Assembly: GCA_025642065.1 (NCBI GenBank)
Contig: JAODUP010000142.1
Location: forward strand, 659,001-723,000
Direction of reading: 5' to 3'
DNA length: 64,000 nucleotides
Origin: Paralvinella palmiformis
Taxonomy: Eukaryota; Annelida; Polychaeta; Terebellida; Alvinellidae
The notes below the pieces were generated by a model. The model did no database searches and was not told the origin of the DNA. It saw only the letters and a list, made by a program, of their open reading frames with translations. This document shows, piece after piece, positions 24,031 to 49,010 of the stretch (position 1 is its first letter; each line of letters opens with the position of its first letter). Position numbers and translations under genes: made by a program.

Positions 24031-25550
24031 GATCATTTCAGGTCGTATTTAATTTTTGATAAACATTGTTTGATGCGACTCCATATTCTCTACCTAAACT
24101 CATTTTAAAGGTAAAATAAAGTCATATCTTAACATCCTGTTCTGATTCAGTGAAATATGCAAATCCTGATTGTAAACAATGTCAGCAGAAATAATAAGCT
24201 GATAATGATAATTCCTGATCCTGATCGCCCATCTTTCTCGCTCACGTGTTTGTATCCGTGTCGCCACGACCTGGTATTTAGATCCTACTCATTGTTGTAG
24301 CCATCAATATTTACATGCAATTTCAATATTTTCTTTACCTTGGGATCGATGGGAAGACAGCTCACGCTACATCAGTCCCCCAAATTTCACAAATAATTAT
24401 ATGCTCGATGTAATATATAATTAAGTTATTGTATGATGTACTATATCATCACCAAACGTGCAGTTCTATATATTCTTTCGTTGAAAAAGTTAGATACATA
24501 TGCTTGCATGGAATGCATTTATAAACAGGCTAGTTGTATTACTAGATGAACACCATGGCAAAACCGAAGGTTTGCTACCGACCTGAAATTTGTAAAAATT
24601 CCCAGACAATTTCCGCGACGCATGCGCAGTCCACATCTACTGTGGTTTGCGGGTCAGTGAAGCAATGCAGTAGCTTGGAACAAGTGTAATTCACTAATTG
24701 TTTGTAAATGCACGTTTTGGAGAATTCACAAAACTGAATACATCTACAAGTTCTTGTAGCAGTTTCATTTTTATTAAATATAACGTAGAATTATTTTCAC
24801 TAATAGATAAGATTATTTGTATGGGGAAAGTTTATTTTTGCCTGAATTGTATTCAGTGAAAATAAATCATCAAGTTGGGAACTGTAATAGACATGTTATC
24901 AATATATGAAACCTATTGTCACCTCCGTGATCTCATGGTTCAGCGAGCCCGGTCAAACGCGACCCGCAAACGGACGTTCGCTAGATGGCGCAGTCGTCTG
25001 GTTAATTTTCTTGTGGTTATATACCAAATGACAACACTCCAAAGAATGCACTATGAAGTTTGACAATAAGTGCTCCAAATTGTTAAACCAAAACCTGAAT
25101 TTTAGCTTCTAATGAAATCTTATGCGAAATGAAGCATAATTGGTGTGGGACTCCTTTCACCATTCATACGAGTTAAATACACCATACACATAATATTGGG
25201 ATACACTGCGACATATGTTTGGATAACGGCCAACTTATTTAGTTATTGGTGACTTGTTAGACTGTACCAAAGCAGAACAAGCCAATACAATAATAAAGCT
25301 CAAATAATTATGTACTTGTAACTTTACTGCAGCCACTAATGACGATTTAGGTCTGCGCTGTAGCCAATAAATACTGGATATAATAAATGAATTTGCAGAA
25401 AGATAAATACCCACAGATACAGTTATAACAAAGTCTATTAACAACAACAAAGTGTGTGATGGCTTAGTCTAAACAGTGTGTTATCTAACGTGCCACAAAA
25501 GTACACATTTAATGATAAAAGAAAAGAAATAAACGGCAGGAACTGACACA
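24030..25550. other. Intergenic sequence between LINE relics and the EFA6 3' end
   Basis: No gene supported. A CpG-richer patch at 24.59-24.98 kb contains GTTTGCGGGTC at 24650-24660 and its inverse (GACCCGCAAAC) at 24960-24970, with weak similarity around both. The rest is AT-rich. Confidence 0.4.
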
Positions 25551-27622
25551 GAAGGTTAGAGAAACATGATTTATTGAATCGATGCAAATTACATTAACTG
25601 ATATAGTTCTACAGTTGGCTATCTTGGACCAATCAAAACCTACGGTGCAGTTCAATACATAATGCCAGCTCAAAAAAATAATCCTAGCAACTTCTTCAAC
25701 GTTTAAACATCAGAACACCATTGTACAAGCTAAAGTACACGGACACTCGGTGTGTACAAAATGACAGTTCAAATCTGAAGCAGTACAAAAACTCATAGCG
25801 GCTAACTCACACACACGCACACACACATCATTAATCACATAAACAACGAATTCCATTAATTAAGAACTCCCTCTCTATATAAAGTAACACATTCCTGCTT
25901 CGTTTATTGAAGTTAGCGCCAAAGTGTTCTTGTCCTTCAGAAGCACGACCATCATATCATGGTTTATATATAACAAAATACAAATTATAGCTCCTAAAAC
26001 AATGGCTATGTACAACTTCATTATTAGTAATATTATTGCTGGAAACAATAACTCCTCGATATACGCGGCTTTCTCGTTAGAAGTGAACAGTGGGACGCAC
26101 AGATGTGCCCCCCTAAATAGCATTTTATTGGCAACAGAAACACCGAACGATTGGTCAACGAATGGTTCACATACATAATGCCACGTAGGCAAGATACCGC
26201 TAATCAACCCCGTTGCTTCGACCCACTGTTTCGTTGACAACGCCAACTTTTCTGTGAAACGGCAGCAGTATCAGCAGCAAGAAGTTATGGATGTGATCTG
26301 TAACAAGTGAGCGACGATTATGTACAAACGGCGAAGATGGGTACATGATTCGCAAGAGAACAACGATGAGGCAGAGTCTCAGCAGCCGTGGAACACATTT
26401 AGCAGCTGCGGTGTAGGGCGAGATGGTGACCCGACAGCGAGCGATCCGAACTGGAAATGAAATCAATCACACACAAAGACTGGACAGTTCATACTCAGAA
26501 AAATAGTAATCCATCATCCGGTTAAGCCTAGATCCGTTTTTAACATGACTAGATTGAAGTGGAGCTCTGTAATGCTGAACACAGGAAGAAAAGTGCCTCG
26601 TTGACGTGGAAGTGATTTGTAGTGGGCAGAGACAGGCGTTCACTCCTAACACGTGTCAACAATGTTTCGTGCATTTATGTTAGTATACAAGTTGTACACA
26701 TGTTGGCCACAGTTAATGATTCTATACAACAGCACGTTTAAAAAAATTTAGTTAACAATACATGGGCAAATTTTGTATATAGAATCCATGTCTGATTTCA
26801 TTACTCATTTAATACAGGTAACGCATATTTGATGCACACACTGAACGTCAATAAAAACAGATACCGTCAACTCTCGATGAACGGAAATGCTAATGGAACA
26901 AGGTTGTCATCCAGTTCTTCAAGAAATTCAATAAACAGAAATGCACTCCTCCCCCAAATATTTCAGATAATACTTGCAATTCCAGTTAACTGAGAGTTGA
27001 ATGTACTTAAATTGGTGAGATCCGAGTGTTTCCTAATTACGCTTGCCTCTGTGCGTGTGTGTGTGTGTGATAAAATAACTAGTACAATAGGTACAGGTAG
27101 TCAAGCGAAACAACAAATGAGCGAACATAGTTCACAAATGTCACAGTAATCTAATTACCGGCAAACAACAATGAGAATCAACAACATTGAAGCATGCCAA
27201 CAGTTTCGTAAACGCTTAGCCGAATGTGTGTTGATGAGTATCAGCAGCCAATAAAAGCATCTATCATTTAAACGCACGACCACTGAAGATGACAGCAGTC
27301 AGGAATAGGGTGTAGAAGTGAGCTGATAATAAATGCAGCGGACTGTTGCAGGTACTCATGGTAAGCATTACATCGAGGAAGTAGGCACTCTATGCTAAAG
27401 ATCTTAAAGATCACAATAAGGTGTCAACAAAAGAAAGACCATCAAAACGGGGTTAGTTGATTTACACAGCCAGTGTAAATGTGCACTTGACCACCTCAAG
27501 CCAACAAAACACACATAAGCTCAGTGACGCAGTAAGCTTCTTGAAGTCACCCGCATCTCTAATCATTACTGTGAGCATTTCTGGTCAACTTCTCCAATAC
27601 AACTTTGATAATGGATCTCATC
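25551..27622 (-). other. Possible long 3' UTR of the EFA6 alternative transcript
   Basis: No coding exon is supported. Base composition is more even than in neighbouring intergenic DNA, and AATAAA reads on the minus strand at 25575-25570, which could end a transcript using the exon at 27623. Other minus-strand AATAAA sites for the shorter form lie at 29732-29727 and 29182-29177. A TTG-started open frame at 25875-26246 with a hydrophobic stretch has no ATG and no recognisable family. Confidence 0.25.
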
Positions 27623-27827
27623 TCAAACTTGAGTCTCAAATGTATGCAGTGGAGGCATTTGATTTTTGGAAGCTGACTCATGCGGTCTTTCCGATTTTGA
27701 TCTTGCCCACATTGGTGGCTGGCCCGGACTGGCCGATGCTTGAAATGTCCTGGATGTTGGAGACTTTTGTGGGTTGGCCAGGAGTACTTCATCGCCAGGG
27801 GAGTTGGAACACTTCTCTAATTGAAGC
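27623..27827 (-). CDS. Candidate alternative last exon of EFA6
   Basis: After a pyrimidine-rich stretch and TAAAAG acceptor the frame reads LQLEKCSNSPGDEVLLANP, then a Ser/Pro-rich 40-residue tail ending PPLHTFETQV and TGA. Phase fits a donor inside the main last exon (30594), giving SMSDR-LQLEKC. Composition (KSPTSR, SKSERPHESAS) resembles PSD tails. The hydrophobic residues that an open frame shows just upstream (27830-27919) are simply the translated pyrimidine tract and lack an ATG before the acceptor. Transcription is not shown. Confidence 0.4.
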
Positions 27828-30541
27828 CTTTTAGAAATGTGGAAACAAAAATATAATGAAAACATACATGCTGCTAAACAAACAAGAACGATTAACAGAA
27901 CAGCAAAGAAAAAGGGCAAACTTTAAGCAGTGGATAACAAAACACAAACTTCGGTAAAAATTACAGCTAAATTAATGGCAAACAACTGAGAGAACTGATT
28001 TAGAAAGGAATCTTAAGCAATAACATGCAAAAAGCTTAGAAAAATATAAGTAAATAAACAGAACACATCATAACAAATCTTGGTAAATATGTCATAGGAT
28101 GGCTTGATAACAGGTTATTTCTTGGCACTAAATAGTGAATGAATAAATACACTTATATGAACTAATAGGTGTAAGCATGCAGGTGTCATAGATAAGATTA
28201 AAAGATAGGAAAGCTAGTGAAGTACATACCATTCACCACGTCATAGGTGCATATTAACAAATAATAAACACAAATACTGTTCATTTTCCTGTAAACAAGA
28301 CTTATTGCTGAATAATTTTCTAGCTGGAAAGATGACAAAATCTCATATCCTCTCCCAGATATGACATTTCTCGGAAAACAGGATTAGCAGACAGCTAAAC
28401 AGGACAGTCACCACACTAAACACCAATTAAACTATACAATGACTACACTAAAAGATGATTATGCTAAGTAATGACTGTATTGAACAATGACTAAAATAGT
28501 TTATGCTGTAGAAAACAAGCATACTACATAACTACCAAACAGAAGGCTCAGTTACCTTAAATGTCATTCTGGCCAATGCAGAAATAAGACCCTGACATGA
28601 AACTGCTGTCATTTGTTTGTGCTGATTGATTAATTGAATATTTTATTGATGAAGATTAATAGCTGATGAACATTTCTGTAATTCTGCACATTTCTGGTAT
28701 TCCAGAATTCAGCTGAATGGGTAAATCTTAGCAACACAACCATGAGTATCCACATCATGGCTATGAGAATGCCTGGAACAACTGTGCACAAATCATTGCG
28801 TGTGTGTGTGTGTGTGCACATAAAAGCATATGTATGTATATCCAGCATGCACTGTTTTACAACATGCACCAGCTACCATTAATAATCCACTCTAGTAAAA
28901 CTTACGTTGTTAGTGCTCAGCAGAAGAAATCCGACTTTACCAACCATTTAACTGACTGCCCCCCCCCCATCCCTCTGGCACATTAATGACATCTGGATAA
29001 GCAGGGTAAAGACAGCAGTAAAACTCAACCACTAAAATCATGGAGAACAAATATACATCAGCAACACACAGCAACGCAGAATTTTAGTCACCAACATTAT
29101 ACGCAGGTGTCCATTGTCATCTAAATAGATATGCGGTTAGTGAACTAATACCATATGCGACTGATGCACCACACATTTTATTCACATCATCTCATCCACA
29201 ACTAATCAACAATTAATATATGCATTTGTCCATATTGATGCAGTGTTTAGTAGAGAGATTATATTGTGATGCATGACCATCCTGCAACATGTGAACAATG
29301 CCTGAAGACAACAGATAAAATTGAGTTGCCCGCACATGGAAAATGCTAAATCTCGTTTTCGATTCAGTGAGGAATGCTGATCATCCTCTTCACTGGACAA
29401 CAAACAAAGATGACATTGGCAACTTTTGACAGGCAATGCAGCAATGTTTGAGTTGATCACATTTTGCAGAGAACGTCATTCACTAATCACAGGTGTACAT
29501 TTAAGGCTAGATTAATCGAATAAGCTAGAAAATAAATGATACAAAGTTGACGAGAGAACAGACTTGTACTTCTTGAGTATTTATGACTAGTGTTCACTAA
29601 CAACCATTTACTTACATGAGCTAGAGTCTCGTACAGAATATAATCTCTCTAGAATAGAAAACAAAATGAAAGCAAAAGACTAAGATCGCACTCGAATATC
29701 AACAGTGAATTTTGCACATGCAGCTTTTTATTCTTACCTAAGATTGTGGTGTGTATGAAAGGCGGACATCTATTACAACTATAAGTATGCGACTACTGAC
29801 TAGTGGTGCTGTTGACTTTTAATGTAGACATTTAGCAAGATCTATTCAAATGAACCATTTTCCAACCTAACAACTAGAGTGTCAATTGTCGTCTAAGTAC
29901 AAGATGGATTCAATATACTCATTTTGTAATTCTAATATGCGAGCTCCCCATTGCCAAAAAAATGAAATAACAATATTATCTGCAAATGTTGTGCTTCTTT
30001 TGTCACGGATCCCCGTGAGGAGAAAGCCAGTATGTAATCAGTTATGATATCTACTTTGCTCATTTGGCACAGATGTAAGACAGGAAGCTGGGTTATTGCT
30101 GTTGGTTATAACAAGTGGTTTGCTGGTGTTAATACAACGTTGTAAAGCTGGTTAGTCAGACTCATTTATCAGCCTATTGAACATAGTCACACACACACAC
30201 ACCTGCACATATACAAGTAGTAGATCAACGATTGTTATCCTAAACATGTTCAGTGTGAAATAGGATGAGAATGATGAGATCATATGCAGTGAGATACAGT
30301 GGGAGCATAAGAAGACAATGAGAAGTGTGCAGGGGATGAGAGCTGCAACAGCCGAATCACCAGGATGCTGCCTCGGAATCTCAACCGACGTTAACGCCCT
30401 TGGTTAGTGACTCATTCGTAAGATTGTTACTCCTAGTAGCAGTTAAAAATAGCCCAACCCCCATCCCCCTGAAGATTTGTGCCAATAGGAGGTGTACGAA
30501 AATGTGCGAAATAAAGATGGCACTTATTGTTATCAGTGAGG
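27828..30541. other. EFA6 3' region: 3' UTR of main isoform and/or last intron
   Basis: Nothing coding is supported. Holds poly(A) signal candidates, a short TG run at 28800-28816 and a short CA run at 30188-30202. Confidence 0.4.
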
Positions 30542-41019
<10,478 letters not shown>

Positions 41020-41465
41020 GCCAGGATGAATGTCAGGCAGCTTGTCTGTGTCACTACTATGACAGGTCTGTGTCACTCACAACACAAACGCCATACATCT
41101 CCAAAGGACGACGAAATAAAGGGACATCATGTGGCCAGAGGACTACATCGGTTGACTGACAAAGACAGGTAATACGGAGATGGTCGATGTGTCTGCAGTA
41201 AAGAAACAGGAGATCAGTTATTAATCTGTCACAACATATTACAGTACAATGTTGGAAAACAAGTCATTAACAGGTGAGGATGGTTGGGGAATGGAAGACA
41301 AATACAGCATGAATATAGTACATGATAAATGGCACATTATATACCAATCATTTGGGATCAGCAGACAGCTGAAAGCCTATCCCTACTGTAATGCCTATCT
41401 AAGCTGGCATTTTTGTTCTACAAAGGCCAAGTGCAAGAGACGAGTGAGAGAGAGACAGATGGACA

Positions 41466-41499
<34 letters not shown>

Positions 41500-43522
41500 G
41501 GCATTCTCTCTCTCTCATACACAAACACACACACACACACACACACAAGCAAAAAAGGTTCAGAATCAAACTCCAGTAGACAAAAATATACCATCTGGTA
41601 GATTTCATATAAACATACGTGGCTTTGGTATCATCTTGATCACCTGGGATATCATTCACATTACGGTAGTTTATTGTGTTGCTAGATAACAATCCAAGAA
41701 GTACAGCACACAGTACCAACCTAACACAGTGTCATAATCTGGACTGATTCTACAAAACATGCTACCAATAACCACATGGAAACAGATGAGAAACATTAAT
41801 ATAATAACATCTATCTGAAGCCAAGTCGCACGAAACTGGTATATGGAGCCAGGCTTTTCTGGATGCATACCCCAGGCAGAATAAAATATTAGTGTGTCTA
41901 GTCAAGTCCACACAAGTGGCGGGTTATAGATGAGAAACGGCCATTAATACTAAGATGATCTCCGTTAGCATTTAGCAAATAAACAAAACATCAAAATCAG
42001 TCTTAAAAACAGATAAAGCTATATTCCAGATCATCACCTTGTTTTTAAACAAAACAAAGATCAAACAGTAATCAGGTTCTGAGATCATAATCAGGCACCA
42101 CATCTGACAGAAACACAGGTTTTTGGAAGATGAACTTCCAGATAAACCTAAAAACAGGTTTGAAGAACATCAGGACCCATTTTATAAAACTATACATTCA
42201 TCTTGTAAGTCACAGCTTACCTGTATGTGTAAAGATATTTACTATAAGTATATATAGACCTAACTGCAAGTTATTATTACTTTTTAAGTGTTGTTTTCTA
42301 TATATTCTATTATTAGTGTTATGTTTCTTATCATATTTTTAAAATCTTTAATGGCATGTAAAGTAGTTTAGGACAGATTAGAACAGAATGTCAGAAGTAG
42401 ATCTGCATATCACCATCACTAATTATCAACATAACTGATAAATTAACCACCATCTTAATAACTGTTAACAATAATGCACACATACATGCAAGGAAGCACA
42501 CACGCATGCACACATACATACATGGAATGAGTGATGAATGAATAAAGGTATTTTTTTTTTAATTTATTTTATAAACACATAATTCTGTAGATACAATTAT
42601 AACTGTAGCATTAAGTATTTTTATCTCGACTTGGGTTATCAACAAATGGAATCAGTTAAAAAAAACAGCAGCAATAACAGATTACATCAATTCATTTAAA
42701 TGTTTCAGTTTGATTTTCATTTAAGACCTCAAGCATCTTATAGTAAACAAAGCAGTATATGATCAACTCTTATATAACCAAACTGTTACATGGTTTCGGT
42801 AGCAGATTTGTCATCAGGGCACAATCACATATAATCGGATAATTCTAGATTCAGATTCAAACATACATATAAGATAAACTAATTTCTGAGCTAATAATCT
42901 TGTTCAATATGGTGCCATGCAGTTAATTAAACTTCCTGGCTGTTAGTGTTAAACATGACGGTAATGCAGCAAATAGTAATACGTACATCAATATCTGTTT
43001 GCTTGTGTTCATTCATAGTTATAGCAATAATCATACAATTATATTTAATAAATATATAGGCATACAATTATATTGAGTAAATAAATAGGCATACAATTAT
43101 ACTTAGTAAATAATTGAAGAGTTCAAATAGTTTCTTTTATGTGTAAATATTACTTACGCACAAAAGAAACTATTTCAACTCATTTAAACAAATATTCTCC
43201 AGACAACCTACATCTCTTTCTGATTGCAGTGAATATCTGTTTTGTTTTATGTAAAAAGAAAACATTGACTTAAAAGATGAGAGCAGGAAGTTGCTTCTTT
43301 AATAAAAACCTGGTTCAGTTTTCTATAAAATCAAAGCCATCTGGCTATATCTTAGTTAAACAGTACATTATCATATTGTTATTATTATTATTATTATTGG
43401 TGATTAGTCTCTCTCTCTCCTGTGTATGTGTGTATACGTGTGTGTGCACCTGCACAGAATTTAAAAAAAATACAGAAAATACACAGATATTTATGATGAA
43501 TGATGACAAAGACAGATAGAAA

Positions 43523-43748
43523 GATAGAGTTATGGAGAGAGAGTTAGATAGACAGATAGAGTGTGAGAGAGAGAATGAGATAGATAGAGAGAAAGTTAGA
43601 GAGAGAGAGGGAGAGAGAGATAGACATATAGAGTGCGAGAGAGAGAATGAGATAGTTAGAGAGAGACAGAGAGAGAGAGAGTGCAAGAGAGAGAATGAGA
43701 TAGATAGAGAGAAAGAGAGTTAGAACTTAGATAGACAGAGAGAAATAA

Positions 43749-43792
<44 letters not shown>

Positions 43793-43917
43793 AGATAGAT
43801 AGAGAGAAATGGAGAAAGAAAGATAGATAGATAGAGAAATAGAGAGAAAGTTAGAGACAGAGTTAGATAGACAGATAGAGAAAGAGAGTTAAAGAGAGTT
43901 TGATAAGTAGACAGACA
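43523..43917. repeat. GA/GATA-rich low-complexity tract
   Basis: Purine-rich mixture of GAGA, GATA and GAAA units leading directly into the GACA array. Confidence 0.9.
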
Positions 43918-44374
<457 letters not shown>

Positions 44375-45654
44375 CTTGGCCAGCAAACCCATCAAGCCAG
44401 ACGAAGAGAAGGAAAACTACAACAGATTCATAACAAAACAGACATTACCTTCTATTCAAATAACTACAGATGTCATCGTCATTGTACATCCACCAATAAC
44501 AGACATCAGCCCTGATGTTAGCTGACAATAGTAAACATCATTGTTCTTTAAGACACACACACACATAGACACAATAAAGTACAATATTCCATCATCGTCC
44601 AGTAAATAAACGGAACTAAATGTGGAAGAAGTAATTCCAATTGAAGCCGAATACTCATCGGATCATTTCAATCAATCACTGAACTGGATGATGACAAAAG
44701 AACTTCCTTCTACTGAAGGAGAAACAGTTTACAGCCAAACAACTGGTACCAATCCCGCATCATGCACATGGCAAATAACCGTTAATACACTTCTCCTGTA
44801 GAACTTTTGAAAAACCGTGTGTGTGTGTGTGTGTGTGTGTGTAAGAAAAAAACCCACTATTGCTGGGATTAAGCAAACAAAGAGTTTCGAAATAGGTTTT
44901 ATCAGGCACCACACACACACACACACACACACAGAGACACGCAGACATACACACATTGAGGCTCTCTCCAGTTACGTCACATCACTCAACCAGTACAGGA
45001 TGATGTTCAATTTCTAGCAGCCAAATAGATCAGGAGATGGAGCACACCATCCCTGATGTGGATGATGAACAAACACACCCATCCTACCTTAACGCTCCAG
45101 GCCGTCTTTGTCGGTGATGCGCCGAGTTAAAATAATAAGAAACACTCCCGACTTTAATGATGAATCACACGTGAAATTATTAAAAGAGACCGTGAAGTCG
45201 TGGCCACGCCCAGAAGAAAAAGGGTTGAAAAATGATAACACGTTGCAGCTCGTGGGTGATTACTTCATTTAGTTGATGGCCTCACCTGGAATATACGGTT
45301 GAGAGGCTACTTAGTACTTTTGCGCACAACGAGACAATTAAATCAAAGCCTTTTGTTGAATGATCAAACACCGTATAGGTGTTGTTGTTGTTCAGTAATT
45401 AACATGTAACCAATGGACTGCTACGACTGGAGAAACGTTCAGCTTTTTTGTATTTGTAATCATAACATATTACCAAAGAAATGTTATCAGTTCTAAATAA
45501 ATATTGCTGTTTTGCAGGAAATTTGGTACCTGTGGTAGGCTAAACGGGTCAAACTACACCCATAAGTAGTTGGGTAAAACGAAACACTTCTCAGAGTCAG
45601 ACTCAGCTAGTTTTGTGTATGGCATCCAGTGGTAGAGATTTCTGGTCAAATGGG

Positions 45655-46610
45655 AGGCCGACATGCGTGGCTGTGCCCAATAGGCGACAGCCAGGAGCCT
45701 CTAACCCAAATTTCAACAAGCTACCGACGACATGCCGCACCTATTTCTGAATGAAGATTACACATATCAGATAAAAAATAACCAGACTACAAGATTCCTA
45801 TGAAGCTTTACAATTAAAAAGATAACTTAATTAAACACTGATGAGGTCTTAGTGTTATGTCCCATTAATTGTTGTTTGAATCTTTATCCGAAAATCTCTC
45901 ATCAGCAGGACAAACTAACTCATCTTTATCTATGTGACAATGAGCAAACGTTTATATACCGTCTAAAACTAAAAAGACTGGTAAATAAAGGCGCAGATAG
46001 ACATTCGCTAGAATAAAACAAACAGTGTTGTATTAGGTTAACTTGTCTGACAACGACCAATTCATCAATCAACTGGCAGCCTCACAAATTATATCGCGCG
46101 CCATCAACCGTTCGCCATCGTGGCTCACTTAGACTCCACTAATTCGCTGCTGATCTTCCATACGCTCGCGGTATCCGGATTCTGGACTAAACACATCCCT
46201 AACTGGCAGTTATAAATGGTACACTCCCTTCTGATATCCGGATACTGTATTATAGCTATCAATCGTGCTAGCTATATTTTTCTCACAAACACTATCTTGT
46301 CACACCTACACGTTAAAAACTACCAGCAAACCGCCATATATTCGTTTCACCGTTTTACTAACAACTTCCAAATCTATTGAGGACAGGACACTTGAATATC
46401 GGAAGGATCTCTCGTCCATCGGAGAATCATCGCAAAAACCTTGGATTATCCGTTCTGATACGAAAAAGTGATCGCATCTTGTCTAAGTCGTGCATTGGCT
46501 GTGAATTATTTACGGTACTAGACCCTAGACTTGGTTCTTGTTCTTGTTGAAGTTTGGGGTAGAAACCCCTGGCTGTCGCCTATTGGGCACAGCCACCTGG
46601 TGTTGACTTC
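45655..46610. mobile_element. Inverted repeat pair, possible fold-back element
   Basis: About 54 bp at 45668-45721 (GTGGCTGTGCCCAATAGGCG ... TTCAACAAG) recurs in inverse orientation at about 46551-46604 with roughly 85% identity. The interval between contains a SINE-A-like stretch at 45530-45640 just outside and a CpG-richer stretch at 46090-46190. Either two independent insertions of one short repeat or the two arms of one element. Confidence 0.45.
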
Positions 46611-47359
46611 TGTTGTGGTGACGATTGGCGTACTGCTGGGTATTTTATTTAGTCCATGTTCCGGTGACACCTGGAACATATGTACCAGGGGCAACGTCCA
46701 AGGGATACATCCTACGAACACTGGTAACTTGATTCTACTTGAACCACAACCTGGAGGGAGGTTTGTCGCCAGATATGCCATTGGAGAAGGGGCTTTGTGA
46801 AACAGACATTGGTAGGCCTACAGGAGATATGAAGTACACCATTTGTTCGAAAATTCAAAACCTATTCCTATGACTCATCCGTTTAAGCGGTTGAAGGTTC
46901 CATTTTGATAAATAATACAGTACGTCTCAGTGGAGTTTTATGGTAGCTCTACTGACTCTAAATAGTAAAGGGTACCTAATTAAATTCATTTTATAATCAT
47001 TATTGGTCAGTGCTGGAGTTGAACAAAGATTAAAATGAAACCAAAAACTTAAAAATAAACATTATCCACTAAAACTGACATTTTTATTTTAAGAACACTC
47101 CATCACCTAATCAGTTAACAGTGTTGCCATCACACTAGATAGTGTATAACCATAAAACTGCAAAATAATAAAACTGATATACACATCAAATTTGAAATAA
47201 GTCTGTCAAAATATCTATTCTAGCACTAAATAGCAGTGACTGTGAATTTAAAATGTATGAATAACAAGAGTGAGCGCCTGAAATCACTTTTCTACTGGTG
47301 AGTGAATCCCCTGCTTGTTTAACGTCAGTGCTCGTGACACCCAGGACTCATGCCATAGA

Positions 47360-47475
47360 AACAATTTCCCAGGAATCAATTCCTCAGACAGGGCCATCAG
47401 TTGGATTCGAACCTGGGCCTGCAGTTTTCTAAAATAGTGCTCTATGTTCTATGCACTGTGCTACTGGATCGCCCT
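47360..47475 (-). repeat. tRNA-derived SINE with intact B box
   Basis: Minus strand starts GGGCGATCCAGTAGCACAG and reaches CCCAGGTTCGAATCCAAC. The B box matches GGTTCGAATCC exactly. No tRNA cloverleaf could be formed by eye, so it is a SINE head, not a tRNA gene. Confidence 0.55.
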
Positions 47476-48369
47476 TCTCCAATGATGAAACAATAGGTTC
47501 ATACAAAAGTTGGATGGATGAACACCAACAACTGTTCCATGGCTTCAGCAGCCCAAATTCGTCCATAGGACTAATCCTGCCAGAATATGCCCGGTATCTA
47601 GACTGTAATGAAGTCATATGAAGCCGTGCTACCACAGGCCCATAATCAATCATACAGTGATGACCTAGCAACTCTGATTCTATTGACTTTCTGAAAGCGA
47701 AATGATATCGATCTTCGACAAAGGGGCTAGCACACCGCACAAATGACATCATTCACTTTTGTGGCCCCCGTCTTCGTCAGTTTGTGTATACGGCAAGAAA
47801 ATTTCTGCACCGGTACGACACACGCAATTGTAGAAAGACCTGTTCTAGCATGCTAGAAATTTAACACCAAAACTGTGACCCAAAATAAACACAGGTAAGA
47901 TACCCATATTCACCGACATGAACAGAAAACTTGGTCAAATTGTTAAGACAAACTTAACACAACTGAAGTAAAGTGAAGGGTGAAACAGTTTTGAAATCTT
48001 ATTTCCACTCAAAACTAAATATTCTCACATAAGTCAGAGAGAACTTTGTTTATATTAGGCTCTGGTCACGCATGGGACATATAACTGGAGGGGATGAGGG
48101 ATAATCCGATGAAACACCCCACAGAAACAGGTATGACGAAGTTCTGTTACCGTGATCTGCAAGTATGGAATGAATCATGTGGTTGGGTATTATTACACAG
48201 TGATTAACATATGTTCAAAATGTCGCTGGCATCTCCTGTATACATGTAATAATGGTTTATGTACACTCAACCTACACACTGATCAATAACATACCCAACA
48301 TCTGTTAAAATGGCTGGCAATATTAATGCTAAAGTTAAAAACAAGGTGGTTTATACTAATTGGTATTGT

Positions 48370-49010
48370 ACATGTGTCATCTTAACTGACACAGTGCATA
48401 TGTCATGCCAGTTGACACAGTAAATGCATCATCCCAGTTGACATAGTACATGTGTCAAACATTGATTCAGTGGATGTATCACCCAAGCTGACATGGTCAC
48501 GTGTTACTTCATTTGCTGTTGTGCATGTGTCACCCCTGTTGACACAGCAGGAACGTCATTCCAGTTGGCACAGTGCATGCGTCACTACAATTGACATAGT
48601 TGATACACTACATGTCACACTAGTTGATCTATAGCATATGTCACCCTAGCATGTGTCACCACAGACCCAGTTGATAAACTGCATGCATCATTCAAGCTGA
48701 TAGGTATCATGTGTCAATCTAGTTTACACATGGATGGGTTTGTCACTGGAGTTGATCATTTTAATTTTATACATTGCATTTATCACTGCAGCTGATACAC
48801 CGTATAACTAAAGTCTATCACACTAGTAAATATGGAACATGTCACCCTAGTTTATAATAATAATAACCACAGTTTGTCAATGTAGATTTATTCTAATATA
48901 GATATTTAATGTTATTAAAACAGATATGATGCATGATGTATATACCTACATTGATATAATCTTTGTATCACCACAACTGATACAGTGTCATCACAGTTGA
49001 TACAGAAAAT
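48370..49010. repeat. Degenerate ~30 bp tandem repeat
   Basis: Roughly 18-20 diverged units with core CAGTTGACACAGTGCATGTG and TCACCCTA; the best-kept units are between 48380 and 48620. Units vary from about 25 to 40 bp, so the array is old. Confidence 0.7.

Noticed and set aside
25875..26246. 123-codon minus-strand frame with a hydrophobic stretch
   Set aside because: Starts at TTG, shows no family and lies in the probable 3' UTR region; left as non-coding.
27830..27919. Apparent transmembrane segment ahead of the candidate alternative exon
   Set aside because: The hydrophobic residues come from a T/C-rich acceptor tract, the reading begins at TTG after a stop, and no upstream ATG exists.
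46531..46800. 89-codon plus-strand open frame
   Set aside because: Its first part is the inverted repeat shared with 45.67 kb and no splice-consistent context or family was seen.
47360..47475. tRNA gene with intact B box
   Set aside because: No acceptor-stem or anticodon-arm pairing could be formed and the sequence continues into SINE-like body.
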